Origin: Pseudoscleropodium purum
Taxonomy: Eukaryota > Streptophyta > Bryopsida > Hypnales > Brachytheciaceae
Reading direction: 5' to 3'
DNA length: 64,000 nucleotides
NCBI GenBank assembly: GCA_963969395.1
Contig: OZ017800.1
Location: 17,144,479 to 17,208,478 of the forward strand
A program made the position numbers and the translations under genes. The notes below the pieces were generated by a model, which was not told where the DNA came from, did no database searches, and saw nothing but the letters and a program-made list of their open reading frames with translations. This document shows, one piece after another, positions 1 to 9,374 of the stretch. The first letter of the stretch is position 1. Each line of letters begins with the position of its first letter.

Positions 1-14
1 ACAAGCAAACTAAC

Positions 15-3000
15 CTTGTTTAAACCAAACGTTTGAAGTGCTATATCCTCCTGCACCATAAGCAAGTAGCAGGCGTGACCTTAACTTGCAAGCCTTACTC
101 GCCATTGGTAACCTTGCAAGTGCAGGCACACGTTGGGCTCTGACACCTCCAGTTAGCTGTTTGGCGCTGCTTGGTTGGTGCTTAAAGCTTGTTTTATACT
201 GTGCAAAGGTGACCTTTTCATACCTCAGACGAGGTGTCTCGAGGTCGTGATCGTCCTGTTGAAATTTCAATGAAGTGGTGAAATTTCTACCACCAGCGGC
301 TGGACTGAATCATACCCTAATGTTTCATCCCATACGTGACTTCGGTTGAGAACTGCTTGTCAGCTCAAAGGACTACCCACTGAGATTCCCACGGTCACTT
401 AAGCCGGCAAGCTGAGCTAATCCCGTTTGTCCCGTCTCGTATGGTTCCGCCACCTTCATGGATTTGCCAGCAGTTGCAGTGGGATCCTCACATGGTGAAC
501 TCCAATTAGCCAATCCAGCATTGGGGTCAGCATCAGGTATGAAAGGGTTGACGACGGCCATACTCTGAAAGCTAGGGCTGCCATTGGTGAGGGCAAATGG
601 CGGAGGTGTACCACCCTGACCACCAAGATGCTGTAGCCGAACCCTCGCCAACTTGCTTGCCAATTCCGAATCTCCAACCTGCAGGATCTAGTGACCCATT
701 TGTTAGATGAGTGACTCCAGTAGGGTGTCCTGCAGAAGAAGATAAGTTCAGAATTGCATTCCAAAACTATACGAGAAGGCTAATTCTTCAAGAAAACAAG
801 AATCATGTTGTGCCCAATTTGGAAACAAACCTGAAAATCATGTAGCAGAAATTGCGAGGACAACTCCCTGATGTTTCGTGAAGCTCTGGAGGAAAGTGAA
901 TACAGGTTTGGGAGCAGATTTGAACCTTGTTGTTTGCACACAAGGCCACATCACGGGCTGTGACGACACTTTTGAAGCGTTCCAGCACATTCGATCGCCG
1001 TTGATTTTTCACCTCCTCCTCAAGCGCTACCTTATCACTTTTCAACTTGCCATTCTCTAGCAGTAGTTGATTCACCGTATTGATCAAATCCAATTCTTCC
1101 ATCCGTAGACGACCTTTCCTTGCATGACCTCCGAAGAACTACAATTGCACACAAATTCTGTCAAGGTAGAAGATACTAAGGGATCTGATTCCATGTCCAA
1201 TACTAACCTCCGCTACCTACAGTAACTCATCTATTGATGCACTTGGTGGGGTTCATTAGCAGGTGGCGTAAAGCACGACCTGGCTACATGTCAATGGCTA
1301 CTCATGTTGGAATGGAAATGGGATTGTCTACTATCACTTACAGTAGTTTATTACCTCCCACTTTCAAATTAAAAAAAAAAAATTCATACTTTTGATCTCA
1401 ATAGACTTGGCTCTTGTCCCCAAAGATCTCTCCACTGCTCTACAGTGATCTCCCAAAAATCACATTCCTAGAATTGTTGTAGTGCTTTACGAGACGAATA
1501 CAGTATCCTCAACGTCAATTGCAACCAACTTTGCATATCTTCAAGCTTAGATTGATGGAAAAACTATAATTCTGTTTTCTCTTATGACAGCTAGATGTAG
1601 GAGCGGGAAATGAGAGGATTTCACCTTCTGATTCATTTTCACCATCTCCAACTCGGACCGTAATGCCTCGTTTTCCTGTAGCCACCAATCCACTTAGAAC
1701 ATTGTTTGTGTTTTCAAGTAAAACACCAATATGCAATGCTTGAAGTGACATGTTTGTTGGGTGTAACAACCTTTCGCATGTTGTAGATCTCGGTCACAAG
1801 TTGAGATCGAGCGGAGGTCTCATCCTTGAGATTATCTTCAAGCTGAAGCCGCGAGGCTTCAACAGCGGAAAGCTGTGCTTGCAAGGAATGACACTCTTGC
1901 CGAATTTCCCCATACCTAGTCTGGTGACCAAGTTCCGCTTCCTCGTGTGCCCTCAACTTCGTTTGCAACTGCTTGAATTTTGCAGAATAGAGGTCCTGTA
2001 GCAACCGATGTTTCGTTAAGCGCCCTGAAAGTCATCTTCTGATAGTCGATTGCGAAAATTATTTCGAGAAAAGAGAGATACATGATCTGTACCTGCAATG
2101 CGTTAATCTCTTGCCTCAGGATATTCCGTTCAATGCCAACCTCATCAGCACATGAGGTCGCCTGCTCAGTGACAGCTGCGGCTTGCTGTATCGAAGGCTT
2201 TTGTTCTCTTGTGATTGCCAACTCTTGCTTCAACTCATCGTTCTCTTGCTTCAACTGTGCCATAGAACAGCAAATGAGTATCGTGTGATTCACTTATTCG
2301 GAGGGCTTCAATATCAAGAATTGACTGAAATGGATAGAAATAGATTGACACAAATGAATGTACCGTTAAAGAAGACTATTTCAGATTCGAGTTTTTGGAC
2401 TGCGTTTTTGCTACTAGTTTTGCGATTTTCTCTGTTCTTATTCAACAGCCGATGTTCTGTAACCTCTCACAGGTGTATTTGAAAAACTTGAGAAGATCGA
2501 CCCAATTGACACTAAGATAGTGAGCGAGAACCTGATCGAATGCCGTTCTTCGTAGTTATGCTTAAATATATTCTTCAGTCACAGGGGACTAACCTTGCCG
2601 CGGATAAGAACAAGTGTGTCGTTCTTCGCATCCACAATCACACGCAGCAACGCAACTCCGGCCTCCAACTTTTGCAACTGAAGGAAAAGGACAAACACGC
2701 GATCCCTGAATGAAGGTTAGAAGAAGAAATGGATCAATCCCTCTTCTTCGGTCGTCGTCAAATATAGAGCCCTAGGGCTAAGGTGAACGAAGAGAAAAAG
2801 GACATAGCTGCATTGATTGTGCACCTCGTCTATTATTTTATTTGGTCCATCCGAGTCGCTTGTTTTGTGAGTTTTCCCGGTCTGAGTGTTGATGACTTTA
2901 AAATTCGGGAGCACATGCCTTTGAAAAGCTTCCACTGACGTCAAGATGTTGCTCGCCATGGCGGTGCTCTTGATCATGATCGATTCTAAACTACGCAGGC

Positions 3001-3480
3001 GTCCACCGTAAGTTGACTCCTCATCGTCAATAGTTTTCTTCAATTTCTTGATCTCGGCCATGAGATGCTCCTTCTCACTGACAACCTTATCCTTGTCGGC
3101 GATGGCATTAGCAAGACTTGAAGATGCAGGCTCTAACAGCGCCTTGACGCGCTCTATCTCTCCTTTCAACTTTTGTGTGGAAGCGTTCACTAGGGCGGAC
3201 ACTTCCACATCACGATGCGCTCGCAGTCTCTGGAGCTCAAGTCTCTGTTTCATTGGAATTTAACAGCAATAGTGAACGCGTCTTAATGAAACTTTCCGAT
3301 GTGTGAACAGAAGGAACCCTGAATTTACCGGACAATGAAAATCGAAGAAGATGCTACACTCACTTGATTTTTCTCGCGGTTGATTAGGTCATTGAGCTGA
3401 AAACGAAGAATATCGTTCTCCTGTTGCAGAGAGTTCGCCATCATTTCGGCTTCCGCCGAACGTTGTTTGGAGGGCCTCAT
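15..3480 (-). CDS. multi-exon coiled-coil protein, function unknown, probably continues off left edge
   Basis: The family is not recognised. My exon model on the minus strand is 3480-3364, 3244-2825, 2677-2594, 2254-2093, 1995-1771, 1675-1625, 1138-926, 678-377 and 304-15. All junctions are GT-AG. The first seven introns are phase 0, and every exon before them is a whole number of codons. The start is the ATG at 3480 (MRPSKQRSAEAEMM), which lies 3 nt after an AG that looks like a 3' splice site, so a leader intron or further upstream exons are possible. Residues 1 to about 430 are almost all charged heptad sequence (for example LKQENDELKQELAITREQ and ENEALRSELEMVKMNQK), predicting long coiled coils. 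After about residue 440 the chain becomes Gly/Pro/Ser/Asn-rich (GGQGGTPPPFALTNGS). If the last small intron (376-305) is retained, translation stops at 373-375 with about 525 aa. If spliced, reading stays open to a good donor at 14/13, giving more than 620 aa. Similar only in general form to cytoskeletal or scaffold proteins. Confidence 0.7.
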
Positions 3481-4078
3481 GGTCTGAAATCAATAAGACG
3501 AAAGCCTAATCAACATATTAGCCTAAGTCCATGTCACCATCAAGTAATTATTCAACAGAATGCACACATTCATGCTGCTATACACTGTGCCGCGCCGGAC
3601 GACACAGTCGGGGTCACACCACTGAGAAGACATTGGAAGCAACGACTACTGTTGAACACAAACCTGCAGCCCTAATCAGTGATTCCACGCTTAATCATAA
3701 ACTCCTCTATGCGACTCACGTGTTGTCCTGAATTATTCAAAGAAAACCAGCACAGATTACGCGCGCATCACTGGCTACCCCTGCCAATTTGGCTGGTCCG
3801 TAACCTATCTCCAACGGTGATTCTGTTTGCATGCGTCTGCTTGTATGAAGAACATCTGTTTTGAACATCGCTCACGGACATACATGACTAAACCTCCTCC
3901 CTGTAATAACTTATGCCATAGCTTAAAACTCTGACGAGCTCGAAACGTTTGCTGCGAATTCGCTGCCATCGTCATCATCTCTGGTGACACATCACTTGAT
4001 AGATTCGATACTCTTGATGAAAACTTTCCAGCGATCGCTAATTGTTTCCAGGTGACTCGTTGACGCACTTCAAAATAC

Positions 4079-4202
4079 TTTCCATATCTATTCGTTCAAT
4101 TAAAGATGCGTGCTTTTTCAGAAGGTCCAAATGTAAACTACCACAGCCAACTGGCTTTGACGTAGGCACCAACTGCAAACTACCAAGGCATTCTTTCAAC
4201 AT
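4079..4202 (-). other. possible upstream exon of the coiled-coil gene
   Basis: On the minus strand an ATG at 4202 opens a frame that ends in a helix-rich, heptad-like stretch (LHLDLLKKHASLIERIDME). A possible donor (GTATTT) follows position 4079. Composition matches the coiled-coil gene downstream. However, I could not find a clean in-frame join to the exon starting at 3480, except through an implausibly small 8-nt exon near 3727. It may instead be an upstream ORF in the 5' leader. The frame, if unspliced, ends in a stop near 4040. Confidence 0.25.
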
Positions 4203-4524
4203 TTGTAAACGAGCAGACTAAGGAACTCAACACACATCGTGCTGAATAAGGAATCGGAGCCGTCAAATTCTCGGACTCAGATAAACATTAGCGTTATCAA
4301 GCCTCCGAACAACACATGATTGTAGGGTCTCCCTGCTGAAACGCAAGATTCGAGAAAGAATGTCCCACACGCTCTCCTGCTGAACTTTGCAACGCAGTAG
4401 CGAGGTTCATTAGCAACCAACCAAGCCACGTGACGATCACATTCCTGTTCACACCGCAGCCGGATAGAAGCATTCTACACCTTCAAAGTTGGTACACAGT
4501 GCGCACAAGGAGGTATAAAGTAGG

Positions 4525-4533
4525 AAACCCTAA
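4525..4533 (+). promoter_or_regulatory. telo-box AAACCCTAA upstream of the coiled-coil gene
   Basis: A perfect telo-box lies about 1 kb upstream of the ATG at 3480 and about 320 bp upstream of the possible leader exon at 4202. Telo-boxes are common near transcription starts of plant housekeeping genes. This placement fits a transcription start around 4.3-4.5 kb on the minus strand; that start is inferred. Confidence 0.45.
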
Positions 4534-5085
4534 TTCCAAATCTTGGACAATGAACATAGAGCACCCAAACATCAAATCTTCTGGTGGGTTTAGGCCATCT
4601 ATCAAAAGACCTTGTAACTTTAGCATGCAGTATCCCAGTAATACAACATATATAGGTGCATTGTAAAACTCCTCCAATTACTACTGTAACAAAGAATCAG
4701 GCTAATAATATAAATATGCTTAATGCAATATGTGTCAATTTCAGGTTCTCCTAACTTATGCAAGTGTGACAAGTGCGGCAAACGGGACACCGCCCCCTAA
4801 ACGTCCATTCTCCTTATAGAACATATACTGGTTGTCTCCTGAGCAGTACTCTACTCATAGAAAGTGAGAAATAAATAAGGTAAGAACAGACTTGACGTTT
4901 TTGTCTGAAAGCGCTAGGCACATTCAAAGTCCAGACTGTAGCAACCGAGACCAGACTAGACGAGGAATGGAAATGTGTGGAGAGATTAATGTAAGCAAAG
5001 CGTACCACACCAAACTTTTGGGGACCCCCCAAATGGGGAAGCCACATTCTGATATTAGGTGATTCAGTTTGAAAACATGTCCCTT
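4534..5085. other. intergenic spacer between coiled-coil and MTERF4 genes
   Basis: This spacer separates two minus-strand genes. It should hold the 3' UTR of the MTERF4-type gene and the distal promoter of the coiled-coil gene. I see no supported coding sequence or RNA gene. AT content rises around 4,660-4,730. Confidence 0.5.
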
Positions 5086-6795
5086 CTATTCAAATGACCT
5101 GCTTTGAGCATCATCCACAGTATCGTCCACCAGCCTTGCTCTACGTGTGACAATATAAGGGAAATCTGGTTCTTCTTCTTCTTCCTGATTAGTTCTTTCA
5201 GCAGATTCCTCGCTCTCACCATCATCCTCGACTGGAATGACAGTTTCGTCGGTCAGCCGAGCTCGACGTGTAACAATGTACGGAACATCTGGCTCCTCGT
5301 CCAGGTTCTTTTGTTCTGCATACTCTACAGTTAACCGTTGCTGGAAGACATCGTCCGTGCAGTTCAACATCCATGCCAAGCTGCAGTGTACGCCCTTCTC
5401 CACGGTCTCTTCATGTCGTGGTCGCACAATGTCTTCCAAGTTGTACAGCAAGTAAGCCGGAAACTCCACTACTTCCTCAAGCTTTCTTTCCATCTTCTCA
5501 ACTAAGTAGTTCAAATTCGGCTTGAGACTCTTTTCAATGCTGGCTGCCAGCAGTTGCGGACAATTCGTCACCATGGAGCCGACGTCTTCCGCTGAGAGCC
5601 CTGCCTGCCTTAAAAACTCCACTCTCGTAATGGCCTTAGAAGTGTTGATGACAAGGATTTGCGGGAGCTTGGCGATGACAGCTCCAATGACCTCCGGGTT
5701 TATTCCAACCTCCGATATCAGCCAGGCCAGTCTATCTTCCAGTTTCCGTTTCACGTCAAGGCTTAAAACGTCTGGAAACTGCGTTATCACATGGCTGATG
5801 GCATCTTTCTCCACTCCTAATTCTATAAGACTATCTACTGCAGGTCGCATTTGGTCTGTTAAATCTAGCCCTAAGAAATACGGACGCGTTTCTATCATCT
5901 TTGCAATTGCGGATTGAGGAATTCCAAAGCTTCGAAGGAAATCTACTTTCCGCTTAAGGTTGTTTCCAACGCGCATACCTAAAATCTCCGGCAATTCCGT
6001 GAGAACGTAACCTATTCTCCGAGGGTTGACACCGAGCATTACGAGATACGAAGTCGAAGTGCTGATGGTGCCTTCAATCTTAAAACCAAATATGTCGGGG
6101 TACCGTGTGAGAACGCTACCAATGTCCGCACGTTGGATGCCTAGCCCCTCGATGTACTCAACGTGAGGTTGCAAGTCAACCACTACACTAGAGTGAAGGA
6201 TTTGTGGATACTTACGGATGAGAACCGGAAGTGATTTCGATGTCACTCCCAGAGACTCCAGATAAGTCAGCACGGGGATGAGGTTTCGCTTCACGCTGTA
6301 TCCGAGCATGAGAGGGTAGTCGTTAATGTCCTCCACCGTGAGGCCAATCTTCTGCAAAAACTCGACGCGTTCCTGAACAATCGCTAGGGAGGGAGGAAGA
6401 TCAAGATCTTCGTCGAGATTCGTTGTATCAATTCCGACCGATTCGAGGTACTCTGTCACAGCTTCCTCCTCCGTCAGCTGTTTCTCGTATTTCTCCACGG
6501 TTAAGGCGGACACACTCGGCTCAGCAAAGTGGCCTGGTCGCAATGCAGCTTCAACTTGGAAGGCTGAAGCCTTTCGCGAAGACCTCGAACCTCCGACATT
6601 CCGCTCCGCTTCAAACCTTCCAGTTCTCCACCTAAACCCTAAACCCCTGAATTTGAACTTCAACGCAGAATTCGTAGAAAACTCTCTGGAAAGAACCGTA
6701 GCTGACGTTGGAGATGTAGAACCGGACTCCTGCGATAAGAAATTCGTAAAAGGCCACACTGGAGCGTGGCTTGCAGTAGCCATCGTCCTCATCAT
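5086..6795 (-). CDS. MTERF4: plastid mTERF-family protein, MTERF4 (BSM/RUG2) type
   Basis: A single-exon gene of 569 codons. Residues 1 to about 90 are rich in Ser, Thr, Arg and Ala with few acids, as in a plastid transit peptide. From about 140 to 440 run successive mTERF helical repeats with the usual spaced prolines (DINDYPLMLGYSVKRNL, IRKYPQILHSSVVVDL, LTRYPDIFGFK, LTELPEILGMRV). Residues 458-487 (RPRHEETVEKGVHCSLAWML, then NCTD) match my recollection of the C-terminal signature of Arabidopsis MTERF4/BSM/RUG2. That subgroup acts in plastid RNA metabolism, including group II intron splicing by maize mTERF4, and is needed for chloroplast gene expression. The acidic tail carries an imperfect duplication (residues 499-518 and 540-559, core PYIVTRRARL). 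Starts at Met1, Met2 or Met5 are all possible. Assignment rests on remembered motifs, not on an alignment run. Confidence 0.9.
   Translation of the reverse strand: MMRTMATASHAPVWPFTNFLSQESGSTSPTSATVLSREFSTNSALKFKFRGLGFRWRTGRFEAERNVGGSRSSRKASAFQVEAALRPGHFAEPSVSALTVEKYEKQLTEEEAVTEYLESVGIDTTNLDEDLDLPPSLAIVQERVEFLQKIGLTVEDINDYPLMLGYSVKRNLIPVLTYLESLGVTSKSLPVLIRKYPQILHSSVVVDLQPHVEYIEGLGIQRADIGSVLTRYPDIFGFKIEGTISTSTSYLVMLGVNPRRIGYVLTELPEILGMRVGNNLKRKVDFLRSFGIPQSAIAKMIETRPYFLGLDLTDQMRPAVDSLIELGVEKDAISHVITQFPDVLSLDVKRKLEDRLAWLISEVGINPEVIGAVIAKLPQILVINTSKAITRVEFLRQAGLSAEDVGSMVTNCPQLLAASIEKSLKPNLNYLVEKMERKLEEVVEFPAYLLYNLEDIVRPRHEETVEKGVHCSLAWMLNCTDDVFQQRLTVEYAEQKNLDEEPDVPYIVTRRARLTDETVIPVEDDGESEESAERTNQEEEEEPDFPYIVTRRARLVDDTVDDAQSRSFE
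6632..6646 (+). repeat. two telomere-type repeats inside the MTERF4 coding region
   Basis: CTAAACCCTAAACCC is the plant telomere motif (TTTAGGG on the coding strand). Here it is translated as part of FRGLGFRW near residues 49-56, in the presumed transit peptide where sequence constraint is loose. Confidence 0.7.
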
Positions 6796-6992
6796 CCCTT
6801 AAGCCCGGATAGAAAATACTTGCTCCGAAGAACTATCTCTTCCTCAATGCGCATGCTCAACTCCCATTGAAAACCTCCGGGCTAATTCCGAACAAGCATT
6901 TTCCCAAAGCTTGAGCCGCAACCGTCGGCAAAAGTCTGAAACCTCATACAGACAGAGTACCAGACAACATCTGCACACTGTAATCCACCTTG

Positions 6993-7001
6993 AAACCCTA
7001 A
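6993..7001 (+). promoter_or_regulatory. telo-box AAACCCTAA upstream of MTERF4
   Basis: A perfect telo-box lies 198 bp upstream of the MTERF4 start codon at 6795. The distance suits a proximal promoter or 5' UTR element. Confidence 0.5.
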
Positions 7002-7031
7002 ATTTGATGCAGAACGCTACTCACAACAGAA

Positions 7032-7331
7032 TTGAAGCCGCCCAAATGGTTCCAGCAGAGACAATTCACTGCAGGTCCTCCGAGAAACCTCACGTCCTTG
7101 TTATCTAAAAAGTCTCACCACAAAATGTTTCAATCTCTCCCAAAGACAGCAGTGCAACAAGCTGACAGAAAACCTCTTGTTCCTTCCATGAAATTTTGCA
7201 AATTGAAATCTCCACAAAACAATCTCTGTCACAGGACTCTGCGGGTTGAAGGAAGAGCAACCTGTGTGGTAGCCATATCCACAAACCTGAACGAGAAGGC
7301 GGCAATGGGGTCGATTACTTGGAACAACTGA
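7032..7331 (+). CDS. unidentified 99-aa ORF, transit-peptide-like, doubtful
   Basis: An ORF divergent from MTERF4, its start 237 bp from the MTERF4 ATG. The product is basic with no recognised domain. An internal Met begins MFQSLPKTAVQQADRKPL, and the chain ends in LRVEGRATCVVAISTNLNE before a stop. Basic, acid-poor composition recalls a plastid transit peptide with the mature part missing. The balanced base composition stops abruptly at about 7,380, where AT-rich DNA starts. It may be a truncated gene end, an exon whose partners I cannot find, or simply promoter sequence read by chance. Confidence 0.2.
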   Translation: MKPPKWFQQRQFTAGPPRNLTSLLSKKSHHKMFQSLPKTAVQQADRKPLVPSMKFCKLKSPQNNLCHRTLRVEGRATCVVAISTNLNEKAAMGSITWNN

Positions 7332-7380
7332 ACTGAACTGAAGCTCATATATTGGATGAAAATCATCTAAGATAGGGCAC

Positions 7381-8580
7381 CAATTCCCCTGGCTTTCACC
7401 TGATTTGAGTGGTTGGTAAGGATCATTATTAATTTAGATTTTTTCTGATCCTTGTCTTCATTTTAGAGTGGATTCCAGTGCATTTAAATGTGCGCTAATT
7501 GAATATTTTATAAAAAAATAAGGTATGAAAATAATTCATTTGAAAAATCAAATTAGTGCAAATTAGTATTATTAGTGCAGGAGATAGTAATTGAATGAAC
7601 TTGTGCATGGGATGAATGATTTTTGTTCATCATTTTAAAGATGGAATATTAATTTATCAATCTTATTTAGTGATTCATCAAACTTATCTAATGATTTTCT
7701 AAGAATTTCATCAAGAATTGAAGAACACATTTACAATAAGTAGTTTTATGAAGAAGTAAAGAAAATCTCTTGGTAATGCACTTAGTTTGTTGTTCGAAAG
7801 TTAAAGTTATGATTTTTCAAAATTTTGCTTCTAAGGTTTTGAATATTTTCTATTTTTCTATTCAATAATTAGTTATTGATAACCAAGGGCCACTATTAGG
7901 TAGTAAAGGAAGATTTTTTTAGATAGTAAGGTAATTTTGCATTTAATTGTGAGCCCTTTTTAAAACCAACACCTATAGGTTTTTGCCAAAAATGTATTGC
8001 CCCTATTTTGAAGAACTTGGAATCACTTTACAATATACTTATTTTCAACACTTTAGAAGAATAATTTAGAGTTTTGTCTCTAAAAAATATATAAAACAAA
8101 AATCTAGATTAGTTTTTTGATTTCCAATAAGATTTAACCAAAAAAATTAAACAATTTAGCAAGTCTATAGCTCAATTGCTTATTTACCCACAATTAGTTT
8201 AAGTAAAAAACATAGTTCTTTCATTTCATACAAGTCCTAAAATATACCTACTGGCAAGGTTAACAAAAAAACATTTCTAAAACCAAATGCTAGAATTTCT
8301 AGGATATTATTCTTTCAAAACCCAAAAAAATTTGACGAAAAAACAAATCTTTCTACTTTTAATCCTTTGGTATCATGACACCCAAAATCTAAACAATGGA
8401 CAGTGAAGTTCTAGGGACTTTTTTTTACTAGAGTACTTTTCATTCATTCAAACAAAGCTTAACTTTTGACAGAAATTTTTTTTTGCATGATGAATTTGAT
8501 GAAATTGAGATAAATTTTATATATTATAGAAATATATGTAAAAATATGAAAAAAAAAATCAAGAAAAGATTCAAGCCCTA
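7381..8580. other. AT-rich block interrupting the gene island
   Basis: About 1.2 kb of very AT-rich DNA with many poly-A/T runs and no coding sequence. Both edges are sharp against balanced DNA. It looks like an old repeat insertion, but I found no terminal repeats or target-site duplication. Confidence 0.5.
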
Positions 8581-8601
8581 AGGGATTAAGCATGTGCCAA
8601 A

Positions 8602-8952
8602 TTACACCGACCCTGACCACCAAGTAGGGTACTCGGACATGGGTGACTTTTCATCCCACGGGAATGGGGTCCCAGAAGTGCTCACAGAAGGACAGGTTTT
8701 GTGGAAGGGTGGGGAGGATGAGCCTGCTTCCCCATTCCCATCTTGCCAACGGAATGGCAAGATTGGCAACGCATCGGTAAGCGCAGCTTGTGGAGCCATC
8801 TTCAGATTCCCTCTGTCAATGTCGTAATTGATTTGCAGAGTGCATTTTACGGGAACAGATTCTGAATTTTGAAACAGGCGCTGCAATTTTGAAACTCCTC
8901 TGTAGTCGCGGTTGATGGGGATATGTTTTAGCGTCGCCATTCTTCTCACCAA
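8602..8952 (-). CDS. unidentified 116-aa ORF sharing a promoter region with TGD4
   Basis: The family is not recognised. The ORF starts MVRRMATLKHIPINRDY; the second Met has a good context (AGAATGGCG). The C-terminal half is rich in Pro, Ser and Trp and ends PTWWSGSV. Base composition is balanced, in contrast to the AT-rich block that begins just past its stop. It is divergent from TGD4 with 422 bp between the two starts, and two telo-boxes lie in that gap. It could be a real small gene, the first exon of a gene cut by the AT-rich block, or a chance frame. No splice partner was found. Confidence 0.3.
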   Translation of the reverse strand: MVRRMATLKHIPINRDYRGVSKLQRLFQNSESVPVKCTLQINYDIDRGNLKMAPQAALTDALPILPFRWQDGNGEAGSSSPPFHKTCPSVSTSGTPFPWDEKSPMSEYPTWWSGSV

Positions 8953-9091
8953 TGCTGAACTGGGTTCAATTTCGAAAATTCAATTCAATTTTAGGTTCCT
9001 CACTTCGTTCTAGTCAATGCAGTGTGTCGGTTTGACGAAAGATTTTCGTAATTGTGAATGCATCATGCCATCCGCAATCATATTGTGAGGA

Positions 9092-9297
9092 TTAGGGTTT
9101 CAGGATTCGGGAGGTATTTGTTTCTCGGTTTTTTTTTGCCTTACTACTTCGCCTGAGTCAATGCAGAAAGTGAATTCAGAAAGTGAATTCTTGAATTTGA
9201 GTGATTCCGTGAGTGATTCCGTGAGTGATTCTGACATTGGAGGCATGCACTCGTCTGTGTATGGCATCAGGAATTCGAAATTTGAGGATTAGGGTTT
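9092..9297 (-). promoter_or_regulatory. two telo-boxes and short direct repeats in the TGD4 leader/promoter
   Basis: TTAGGGTTT occurs at 9092-9100 and 9289-9297, each inside the longer shared string TGAGGATTAGGGTTTCAG. Between them are two copies of AGAAAGTGAATTC (about 9165-9190) and about three copies of GTGAGTGATTCC (about 9198-9232). The repeated string suggests a ~197-bp duplication or convergent promoter motifs ahead of the TGD4 start at 9375. Confidence 0.5.
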
Positions 9298-9374
9298 CAG
9301 ACCGAATTTCAAAGCAATGTACTGTGTTTGGTATTAAATTGCGAGAAGGGGAGTTTCTGCGGATAAGGTGAACA

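Noticed and set aside
1750..2482. Plus-strand frames within the coiled-coil gene
   Set aside because: Antisense to well-spliced minus-strand exons; no support on this strand.
5522..5917. 131-codon plus-strand frame across the MTERF4 gene
   Set aside because: Antisense shadow of the mTERF repeats, with no independent support.
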